Assembly: GCF_006440775.1 (NCBI RefSeq)
Contig: NZ_VFTZ01000013.1
Location: 1-64,000, forward strand
From: Mesorhizobium sp. B2-7-2
GTDB lineage: Bacteria; Pseudomonadota; Alphaproteobacteria; Rhizobiales; Rhizobiaceae
DNA: 64,000 nt
Reading direction: 5' to 3'
The position numbers were made by a program, and so were the translations under genes. Shown here one piece after another: positions 19,801-26,819 of the stretch (position 1 is the first letter of the stretch; each line of letters opens with the position of its first letter). The notes beneath the pieces are model-generated. The model saw only the letters and a list, made by a program, of their open reading frames with translations. It was not told the DNA's origin and ran no database searches.

Positions 19801-19960
19801 GCACCCCCCTCTGGCCTGCCGGCCATCTCCCCCGCAAGGGGGGAGATTGGCTGTCGCCACGCGCTTCGCCAATCGCCGATGTAGCAGGAAGAGCGCCGCC
19901 ATTGACGCTTCCGATCTCCCCCCTTGCGGGGGAGATGCCCGGCAGGGCAGAGGGGGGTGC
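19801..19960. repeat. F2 repeat inside the TRAP operon
   Basis: A complete F2 element, with CCATCTCCCCCGCAAGGGGG on the left and CCCCCTTGCGGGGGAGATG on the right, lies 36 bases after the receptor stop and 37 bases before the permease start. As RNA it would fold into two strong hairpins between the two cistrons. Confidence 0.85.
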
Positions 19961-19996
19961 CTCGCACTGCCATTCTTTCGTCTTGGAGCCCGTCGG

Positions 19997-22123
19997 ATGA
20001 GCGAAGCCAAGCCCGCAACAACAAGCGACGGCAACCCGCCCACGTTCCATCTTCCCACAGCCGAGGAACAAGTCGAAGGCCTGCCGCCCGGTTTTGGCGA
20101 AGGCCTCGCCGGCAAGGCGGCCTTCCTGATTGCGGTCGCCTTTTCCGTCTTCCAGATCTACATCGCCGCCTATGGCAGCCTGCCCAGCCAGGTGGTGCGC
20201 GCCATGCATGTCGGCTTCCTGCTGCTGCTCGGTTTCGGCCTGATCGCCAATCTGCGTGCCAGGAGCGCCGCGGCGAAAGCAGTGTTCTGGACGCTTGGCG
20301 TGCTGGGATTCGCGACCGGCCTCTACAACTGGGTCTTCTATGCCGACCTCATCCGCCGCTCCGGCTTCCTCACCACGCCGGACCTGATCGTCGGCACGCT
20401 GCTGGTGGTGCTGGTCTTCGAGGCGGCGCGGCGGCTGATGGGCCTGCCGCTGGCGGTCATCGCGTTCATCTTTCTCGCCTATTGCTTCGTCGGCAATCAT
20501 TTGCCGCCGCCCTTCATCCATCGCGGCTATGATTTCGCGCAGCTTGTCGACACCTTCGCCTATGGCACCGAAGGCATATACGGCACGCCGGTCTATGTTT
20601 CGGCGGCCTACATCTTCATCTTCGTCGTCTTTGCCGCCTTCCTCGAACGGGCGGGCATGATCGCGCTGTTCAACGATTTCGCGCTCGGCCTCGTCGGCTC
20701 GTGGCGCGGCGGCCCGGCCCAGGTCTGCGTACTGTCCTCGGCGCTGATGGGCACCATCTCCGGTTCGGGCGTCGCCAATGTCGTCGCCAGCGGCCAGTTC
20801 ACCATCCCGCTGATGAAGCGCTTCGGTTTCCGCTCCGCCTTCGCCGGCGCGGTCGAGGCGACCTCCTCGATGGGCGGCCAGATCATGCCGCCGGTGATGG
20901 GAGCCGTCGCCTTCATCATGGCCGAGACGCTGAACATCCCTTACGCCGAGGTGGTCAAGGCGGCGATCATCCCGGCGCTGCTCTATTTCGGCGCCTGCTT
21001 CTGGCAGGTGCATCTGGAAGCCGGCAAGGCCGGGCTGCACGGCATGGCCAAGGCGGAGCTGCCCAATCCCTGGGAAGCGGTCAGGAAGCACTGGCCGCTT
21101 GTGCTGCCGCTCGCGGTGCTGGTCTATCTGCTCTTTGCCGGCTACACGCCGGTCTTCGCCGGCACGATGGGCCTCGCGCTGACCGTCGTGCTCATCCTCG
21201 GCACGCCGCTGGCAGCCTTGATCGGGCCGTTCGCCTTTCGCCTCGTTTTCTGGCTGGCGCTCGGTCTTGCGGCGGCATCCTTCATGCGCTTCGGCGTCAA
21301 TGTGCTGAGCCTCGTCATCGCAGCGCTCGTCATTGCCTGCTTCGCCTTCAAGGGCGGGCGCGAGACGCTGCGCATTTGCGTCGATTCGCTCGCCGAAGGA
21401 GCGAGGAATGCCCTGCCCGTCGGCATCGCCTGCGCCATCGTCGGCATCGTCATCGGCACGCTGACGCTCACCGGCATCGCCTCCACCTTCATCGGCTGGA
21501 TCATCTCGATCGGCCAGAACAATCTATTCCTGTCGCTGGTGTTGACGATGCTCACCTGCCTGGTTCTCGGCATGGGCATTCCGACCATCCCGAACTACAT
21601 CATCACCTCCTCGCTTGCCGGCCCGGCGCTGCTGTCGCTGGGCGTGCCGCTGGTGGTCAGCCACATGTTCGTCTTCTATTTCGGCATCATGGCGGACCTG
21701 ACCCCGCCAGTGGCGCTCGCCGCCTTTGCCGCAGCACCGATGGCCAAGGAAAGCGGCCTCAAGATCGGCATCCAGGCGACCAAGCTCGCCATTGCCGGCT
21801 TCGTCGTGCCGTTCATGGCCGTCTACACGCCGGCCCTGATGCTGCAGGACGCCGGCCCGATCGCGGCGTCGTTCGGCTATCCCGTCGAGGTCGGCTATAT
21901 CGTCGTCAAAGCCTGCATGGGCATCGTGCTCTGGGGCGCCGCCGCCGTCGGCTTCCTCGCCCGCCGCGTGGCCTGGTGGGAGCGTCTCGTCGCGTTCTGC
22001 GCCGGCCTGCTGCTGGTGGCCGCATTGCCGCTCACCGACGAGACCGGCTGGGCGCTGGCGCTGGTCTGGATCGGCTGGCACTGGTGGCGCGCCCGCCGGC
22101 TGTCCACGGCCGGGACCACATGA
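19997..22123 (+). CDS. TRAP transporter fused permease (DctQM type)
   Basis: A 708-residue inner-membrane protein with the small DctQ-like part (about 40-190) fused to the large DctM part (200-690), as is usual for TAXI systems. Conserved stretches are SALMGTISGSGVANVVASG and ATSSMGGQIMPPVMGAVAF, with GMGIPTIPNYI in the second half. It would use an ion gradient to import the receptor-bound substrate. I chose the ATG at 19997 because the frame farther upstream runs through an F2 repeat. Confidence 0.93.
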   Translation: MSEAKPATTSDGNPPTFHLPTAEEQVEGLPPGFGEGLAGKAAFLIAVAFSVFQIYIAAYGSLPSQVVRAMHVGFLLLLGFGLIANLRARSAAAKAVFWTLGVLGFATGLYNWVFYADLIRRSGFLTTPDLIVGTLLVVLVFEAARRLMGLPLAVIAFIFLAYCFVGNHLPPPFIHRGYDFAQLVDTFAYGTEGIYGTPVYVSAAYIFIFVVFAAFLERAGMIALFNDFALGLVGSWRGGPAQVCVLSSALMGTISGSGVANVVASGQFTIPLMKRFGFRSAFAGAVEATSSMGGQIMPPVMGAVAFIMAETLNIPYAEVVKAAIIPALLYFGACFWQVHLEAGKAGLHGMAKAELPNPWEAVRKHWPLVLPLAVLVYLLFAGYTPVFAGTMGLALTVVLILGTPLAALIGPFAFRLVFWLALGLAAASFMRFGVNVLSLVIAALVIACFAFKGGRETLRICVDSLAEGARNALPVGIACAIVGIVIGTLTLTGIASTFIGWIISIGQNNLFLSLVLTMLTCLVLGMGIPTIPNYIITSSLAGPALLSLGVPLVVSHMFVFYFGIMADLTPPVALAAFAAAPMAKESGLKIGIQATKLAIAGFVVPFMAVYTPALMLQDAGPIAASFGYPVEVGYIVVKACMGIVLWGAAAVGFLARRVAWWERLVAFCAGLLLVAALPLTDETGWALALVWIGWHWWRARRLSTAGTT

Positions 22124-22497
22124 GCCTGTGTGTCCTCGCCGCCGGCAAGACGGTGACGCTTGCCGTCGCCGCCTTCACGCTGTCTTGGACGCATTCGGTG
22201 GAACGGACGCGCTGGCAGGAGGATTGGAAAGTGTCGCCGGCCGGGCTGCAGGTCGTCGAGGCGCGGGTCAAGGGCTCCGGCGCCGGCATGGAGCCGCCGG
22301 AGGGCTCGGTGCTGCGCAGCGGCTGGTGGGTCTATGCGCCACGGATCGGACCCCAACCGCGCCTGGTGCTCGCAGCGTCCGGCGCCACCGGGAAGGGTTG
22401 GACGCTGTGCACGGCCGCCGGCTGCCGCGAACTGGGCGAGACGGCCGACGAACCCACCGTGCTCGAACCGTGCGACGGTTCGAGCCAGCCGCGGTAG
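22120..22497 (+). CDS. DUF1850 domain protein
   Basis: A 125-residue protein with one N-terminal hydrophobic segment and the DUF1850 pattern (FTLSWTHSVERTRWQEDW, then GSGAGMEPPEG). DUF1850 genes accompany TAXI-TRAP permeases, so it is probably an accessory subunit at the membrane. Its ATG overlaps the permease stop by four bases (ATGA). Its last 166 bases overlap the end of the convergent DUF4166 gene. Confidence 0.87.
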   Translation: MSLCVLAAGKTVTLAVAAFTLSWTHSVERTRWQEDWKVSPAGLQVVEARVKGSGAGMEPPEGSVLRSGWWVYAPRIGPQPRLVLAASGATGKGWTLCTAAGCRELGETADEPTVLEPCDGSSQPR

Positions 22498-24134
22498 CGC
22501 ACGATCAGCCCAGTCGCCGGATGCGATATCTCGACATGGAAGCGGAAGCGGCCGTCCTCGACGGTTTCATATGCGTTCGAGCGCGGGCAAAGCCACATCG
22601 GCAATGGCAGGCCGAGAAAACTCCAGCGGCGCAGCACGAGCGACAGGCGGTTCTCGCCGGGAACCAGCGCCATGGCGAAGACGAGCGGGCCGAAACGCTC
22701 GCAAAGCAGCCGCTCCGAGCCGCCACGCCCCGCGAACTGCCGGCTCGAAAAACCATGCTTTGCGAAAGTCCGCGTCCAGGTCTCGCCTTGCCCGTCGGTA
22801 ACGAAACGCACCTTGACGGGGACATCGGCCGCGCCAGGCGGGAAGCCGGCCATGCGCGCAGCAAGCCGGCTAAGCATGCCGCCGCCGCGTTCGATGCTGG
22901 CGCGTCCATCCGCCATCGCCGCTCCCTCATGCATCGCACGGACTTCAGCCGGTAGCCTCGTCCAGGCATCGCCGAGCAGGCCGGGATAGAGCGCCTTCCC
23001 CTGGCCGGTGTCGTCCCTGACGCCGGTGTGGATTGTCTTGCCGGCAAAGAGCGCCTCATAATCATCCAGCTCGACGTCTCGCACCGCCGCCCGCGCGCCC
23101 GGCCCGGGCATGCGGCCGTCGAGCGCCTTGCGGACGATCGCCTCGATCGCCATGGACGGGATCAGCGGCCCGTCATCGCCCTCGGCCAACAGGTGCCAGG
23201 ATCGTTTGTTTGGTCTGCCCTCTGCGTCCACGCCATCGACCTCGACGAACATGCCGCCGCGATGCTCGCCCCAAGACAGCCGGTTGGTCGCCCAATGCAT
23301 CAGCGGCGCCAGCGGCGACAGCGACCGCACCAAGCCGGCGCGGACCAGCCAGGCAAGGCCGATCAGCGCCCGGTGCAGCACCTCGGGTACCGGGCCGGCG
23401 CCCATCCAGATCGTCTTCGCTTCCGGCCACAATGCCTGCAGCGCGCGCAAATCCGGCACGTCGACCAGCGATAACAGCGTGTTTCTCACCGGCACGCGCC
23501 CGGGCGGCGCGATCGTATAGCGCATCTGCTCGGTGAGCGGGTAGCCTTCGGTCTGCCTGCCGTCGCGCAAAAGCCGCACCGGCCGGCCGGCATAGCTTGC
23601 AATGGCGCGGATGACGTTCTCGCCGACGCCGGCGAAGGGCGACGGCGCGATGCCGCCGCGGATGCCGTCTACACGCGCCATGCCGGCCGAAAGGCGCCGC
23701 ACGACCGCCGCCGTCAGCACCGGAAAGCTCGACACGCCGGAGAGCACCATCACGCCGGCTGCCTTGGCCGCCGCGTCGAAAGTGGATACCCCGGCGACGA
23801 AGTCCGAACCGTCGGCAAGATCGAGATAATGGGTACGCGCACCGATACAGGCTTCGACCAGCCGGTAGCGCCCCTCGCCATAGGCCTGGAACGGACCGCT
23901 GGCGTCGACGACGATGTCGGAAAACATGCCGGCGAGTTGCACGCCAAGGTCGCCGCCGCGGTCGAATGCCGCCGGCACGAGCCTGGCCTTGGTCGCGCCC
24001 CGGCCTTTGCAGTAAGCCTCGGCCCTGGCGAGCGACCGGCCGGCGACGATGAGCTCGAGGCGCGGCTGGTTCTCCAGCAATTGGACGATGCGTCCGCCGA
24101 AGGTGCCGTAGCCGCCGACGATGAGAAGCTTCAT
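22332..24134 (-). CDS. Saccharopine dehydrogenase-like/DUF4166 fusion protein
   Basis: A 600-residue protein. Residues 1-350 are a saccharopine-dehydrogenase-type Rossmann enzyme (IVGGYGTFGGR at 5-15); residues about 375-550 are DUF4166. The substrate is unknown. I chose the ATG at 24134, which begins the Rossmann strand. The last 50 or so residues (after YRGWLEP) are Ser/Pro/Ala-rich and antisense to the DUF1850 gene, as if the original stop had been lost. It lies 29 bases downstream of the DCC gene on the same strand. Confidence 0.82.
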   Translation of the reverse strand: MKLLIVGGYGTFGGRIVQLLENQPRLELIVAGRSLARAEAYCKGRGATKARLVPAAFDRGGDLGVQLAGMFSDIVVDASGPFQAYGEGRYRLVEACIGARTHYLDLADGSDFVAGVSTFDAAAKAAGVMVLSGVSSFPVLTAAVVRRLSAGMARVDGIRGGIAPSPFAGVGENVIRAIASYAGRPVRLLRDGRQTEGYPLTEQMRYTIAPPGRVPVRNTLLSLVDVPDLRALQALWPEAKTIWMGAGPVPEVLHRALIGLAWLVRAGLVRSLSPLAPLMHWATNRLSWGEHRGGMFVEVDGVDAEGRPNKRSWHLLAEGDDGPLIPSMAIEAIVRKALDGRMPGPGARAAVRDVELDDYEALFAGKTIHTGVRDDTGQGKALYPGLLGDAWTRLPAEVRAMHEGAAMADGRASIERGGGMLSRLAARMAGFPPGAADVPVKVRFVTDGQGETWTRTFAKHGFSSRQFAGRGGSERLLCERFGPLVFAMALVPGENRLSLVLRRWSFLGLPLPMWLCPRSNAYETVEDGRFRFHVEISHPATGLIVRYRGWLEPSHGSSTVGSSAVSPSSRQPAAVHSVQPFPVAPDAASTRRGWGPIRGA

Positions 24135-24163
24135 GCCTTGCCCCCAAGCCTCCGTAACCGCCG

Positions 24164-24610
24164 TCAGCCGATCAATCGCTCCCGCAACTCGGCCGAAGGT
24201 ATCGCGCAACTGTCTTTCCGGCCGAACAGCGCGTAGCGGTTCTTGGCAACGCGGTCGTAGAGCCAGTCGCGCAGCGGCCGCGGCAGGATGAGCAGCGCCT
24301 TCGCGGCGCGCCATGGCCAGCCGAGCGCGGCCATGACCGCGACGAAGCTGTCGAGCTTCGTGAAGGCCGCGCCCTCGATGATGGCGAGGTTGCTGTCGTA
24401 GTCGTCGGTCGGCAGGCCGTGCTCGCGAAACAGCGCCTCGCCGAGCGGCGACTGCGCCGTAGCAAAGCGGAAACGTTGTTTCCGGTCGAGCTTGAGGATG
24501 AGCTGGACAAAGCCCGAGCAGAACACGCAAACGCCGTCGAAGACGATCAGCGGCTGGCGGGCGTCATAGGCCTGGCGCGGCAAGGTGGGACGTTCGGGCA
24601 GGTCGGTCAT
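24164..24610 (-). CDS. DCC family thiol-disulfide oxidoreductase-like protein (DUF393)
   Basis: A 148-residue protein with the DCC motif FDGVCVFCSG (D25, C28, C31) at the end of the first beta strand of a thioredoxin-like fold. A biochemical role is not established for the family. It heads a leftward pair with the DUF4166 gene. The ATG at 24610 gives a normal N-terminus. Confidence 0.88.
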   Translation of the reverse strand: MTDLPERPTLPRQAYDARQPLIVFDGVCVFCSGFVQLILKLDRKQRFRFATAQSPLGEALFREHGLPTDDYDSNLAIIEGAAFTKLDSFVAVMAALGWPWRAAKALLILPRPLRDWLYDRVAKNRYALFGRKDSCAIPSAELRERLIG

Positions 24611-24678
24611 GGCGGCCCCGGCTGCTTGTGACCCTGGACACTAACCTAGGGGAGACACTAAGCCAGCCGGCGGCGGCG

Positions 24679-24804
24679 TCAAAGTCGCGGCGTTGTCGCA
24701 CGCCAGTTGGCGGCGAGCACAAGGCGCTCGGCGCGATAGGTGGTGGCGCGCTGGTCGGCGGCCGGCCTGCAGATGCGGCCGTGGCGGGCACGTTCGCGGG
24801 TCAT
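24679..24804 (-). CDS. Possible 41-codon Arg-rich micro-ORF
   Basis: The frame starts MTRERARHGRICRPADQR and ends RATTPRL. It begins two bases after the stop of the 48-codon frame at 24807-24953. It is basic, with no membrane segment and no recognised family. The tight spacing to the upstream frame is the main reason to list it. Confidence 0.3.
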   Translation of the reverse strand: MTRERARHGRICRPAADQRATTYRAERLVLAANWRATTPRL

Positions 24805-24806
24805 GA

Positions 24807-24953
24807 TCAGTTCGCGCCGACGCCCAGCGAGTTGCCGCGGCGCGCGCAGGCCGGGCCTGGGCCGCGCATGTAATAGCGCTCCGGCCGATAGGTCGGCGCG
24901 ACGAATTCGCGAATGGCGGCGGCGTAGCCGGCGATGTGATTCCAGAAGTTCAT
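24807..24953 (-). CDS. Small hypothetical protein (48 codons)
   Basis: The frame begins MNFWNHIAGYAAAIREF and continues APTYRPERYYMRGPGPACAR. AGGT lies a few bases before the ATG. An alternative upstream ATG would add 18 residues of low-complexity Ser/Gly sequence. The aromatic-rich sequence looks like a real conserved small protein, but I cannot name a family. Confidence 0.5.
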   Translation of the reverse strand: MNFWNHIAGYAAAIREFVAPTYRPERYYMRGPGPACARRGNSLGVGAN

Positions 24954-25236
24954 TTTACCTGGTCCCTGTCCGCTTTCGGATGTCCCGTCCGAATTGTTCG
25001 AGAGCATAGCGTTGAGGCGTGAATAGTCCGTGAACGTGATGTTAATTTCTGGTCCGAAACACGTTGCTTCGTGGCTGGATTGCGGCTGATTCGCGGTCTT
25101 TCGGTGCCTTTCGTCGCGTTTCCGGCTCGTGTGACTTTTGCATCACATATGTTTCGTTCCGATGTCGCTTGCGCGCGCATCTGTTTCACGTTCGGCCAGT
25201 GGCAGGGGAATTTCCTTTCGCGCGCCTGGGCGGGCA
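24954..25236. other. Gene-free upstream region of the DUF892-ku-ligD locus
   Basis: The 399 bases between the micro-ORFs and the DUF892 gene hold no frame I can support. Apart from the EcfG-type promoter at 25237-25261 I see no repeat family here, which is unusual for this window. Confidence 0.5.
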
Positions 25237-25261
25237 GGAACCTGCCCCGGAAGAGGACGTT
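25237..25261 (+). promoter_or_regulatory. EcfG (general stress sigma)-type promoter
   Basis: GGAAC at 25237-25241, a 16-base spacer, and CGTT at 25258-25261 match the alphaproteobacterial EcfG/RpoE2 consensus GGAAC-N16/17-CGTT. It lies about 92 bases before the DUF892 ferritin-like gene and reads toward DUF892, ku and ligD. Confidence 0.75.
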
Positions 25262-25352
25262 GACCCCGCAAGGCCGGGGCGAACCCGGCCAAGTTGACGG
25301 CTGCCCTGCCGCGCAACTTCCCGACAATGCGAAACATGGAAAGGCAACCGCC

Positions 25353-25859
25353 ATGGGCTTCTTTTCGAAAGACATCAAGACGCTGGACGACCTCTTCATC
25401 CACACGCTGCGCGACATCTATTATGCCGAGAAGCAGATCGAGAAATCGCTGCCGAAGATGATCGACAAGGCGACCGATCCGCAATTGAAGGCCGGCTTCG
25501 AGAAGCATCTCGCGCAGACCAAGGGCCACATCGAGCGGGTCGAGCAAGTGTTCGAGTTGCACGGCGTCAAGGCCAAGACCGTCAATTGCCCGGCCATCGA
25601 CGGCATCCTCGCGGAGGCCGACGAAGTCAGCGGCGATGTCGACGACAAGGAGGTTCTGGACGCCGCGCTGATCGCCTCCGCCCAGGCCGTCGAGCACTAT
25701 GAGATAACGCGCTACGGCACGCTGATCGCCTGGGCCAGGCAGCTCGGCCGCAGCGACTGCGCCAACGTGCTGGCCAAGAACCTCAAGGAAGAAGAGGCGA
25801 CGGACCGCAAGCTCACCGAGATCGCCGAGAGCAAGGTCAACCTGCAGGCCGCCGAATAG
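25353..25859 (+). CDS. DUF892 ferritin-like protein (YciE/YciF family)
   Basis: A 168-residue four-helix ferritin-like protein. Conserved Glu/His positions occur in LRDIYYAEKQIEKSLPKM, FEKHLAQTKGHIERVEQVFE and AQAVEHYEITRYGTLIAWA. Family members are stress-induced, and their chemistry is unclear. The ATG at 25353 begins MGFFSKDIKTLDDLF, typical of the family. It stands behind an EcfG-type promoter and 81 bases before ku. Confidence 0.9.
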   Translation: MGFFSKDIKTLDDLFIHTLRDIYYAEKQIEKSLPKMIDKATDPQLKAGFEKHLAQTKGHIERVEQVFELHGVKAKTVNCPAIDGILAEADEVSGDVDDKEVLDAALIASAQAVEHYEITRYGTLIAWARQLGRSDCANVLAKNLKEEEATDRKLTEIAESKVNLQAAE

Positions 25860-25940
25860 CAGGCTGCGTGGCCAGCCCTCCCGGAACCCAAGCGAACCCC
25901 TGTCCGTTGCGATTGAAACCGCATCGCGCAGGAGTTCGCA

Positions 25941-26807
25941 ATGGCACCACGCCCGGCTTGGAAGGGCTATCTCAAACTGTCGCTGGTCACATGCGCCATC
26001 GAGCTCACCAACGTCGTGACCCATGCCGAGAAGGTCGCTTTCCGCATCCTCAACCGCAAGACCGGCAACACCGTCAAGCGCATCTATGTCGATGCGGGCA
26101 CCGGCAAGCCGCTTGAGGAGGGCGACGAGATCAAGGGCTATGAGGTGAGCGACGGCGACTTCGTCCATATCGAGGAGGACGAGATCGAGGCGGTGCAGAT
26201 CGAATCCTCGCACACGATGAGCCTCGACGGCTTCGTCGAGAAATCCTCGATCGAGCAGATCTACCTCGACACGCCCTACTATGTTTCCCCGGCGGACGAG
26301 GTGTCGCAAGAAGCCTTCGCCGTCATCCGCGACGCGATGGCGGCCAGGAAGATGGCAGGGCTTGCGCGCATCGTGCTTTATCGGCGCGAGCGCCCGGTGG
26401 CGATCGAGCCGCTCGGCAAGGGCATGGTGCTGACCACCTTGCGCTACGACGACACGGTGCGCCGGCCGGCGACGGTGTTCGAGGACATCGCAGCGGCGAA
26501 GACCGACAAGGAGATGATCGACTTGGCCCAGCACATCATCGACGGCAAGAAGACGAAGTTCGACCCGTCGAAATTCGACGACCGCTACGAGGAGGCGCTG
26601 CTCGAGCTGATCCGCGCCAAGAAGGCGGGCAAGACGGCGCCCAAGGCCAAGGCGCAGCCAAAGCCGTCCAACGTGGTCAACCTGTTCGATGCGTTGAAGA
26701 AGAGCCTGAACGCGGAAGGCGGCGGCGGCAAAGCCGGCAAGGCCACAGCGAAAGCGGCGGCCGGGAAAAGCAAGAGCAAGGCCGCGCCAAAACGCAAATC
26801 CGCATAG
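25941..26807 (+). CDS. ku: Non-homologous end joining protein Ku
   Basis: Bacterial Ku forms a homodimeric ring on double-strand DNA ends and recruits LigD. The 288-residue product has the Ku core (residues 1-230, with APRPAWKGYLKLSLVTC at the start and YDDTVRRPATVFEDI in the middle). A Lys/Ala-rich C-terminal tail (about 235-288) is of the kind that contacts DNA and LigD. It is followed after 12 bases by ligD, so the pair is cotranscribed. Confidence 0.95.
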   Translation: MAPRPAWKGYLKLSLVTCAIELTNVVTHAEKVAFRILNRKTGNTVKRIYVDAGTGKPLEEGDEIKGYEVSDGDFVHIEEDEIEAVQIESSHTMSLDGFVEKSSIEQIYLDTPYYVSPADEVSQEAFAVIRDAMAARKMAGLARIVLYRRERPVAIEPLGKGMVLTTLRYDDTVRRPATVFEDIAAAKTDKEMIDLAQHIIDGKKTKFDPSKFDDRYEEALLELIRAKKAGKTAPKAKAQPKPSNVVNLFDALKKSLNAEGGGGKAGKATAKAAAGKSKSKAAPKRKSA

Positions 26808-26819
26808 GAGGGTGGCGGC

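Noticed and set aside
18740-21091. A long minus-strand open frame opposite the TAXI receptor and permease
   Set aside because: It runs through the F2 repeat and antisense to conserved transporter genes; the composition is that of a shadow frame.
20701-22119. Upstream extension of the DUF1850 frame over the permease gene
   Set aside because: It is a +1 shadow of the permease; only the part from the ATG at 22120 has DUF1850 features.
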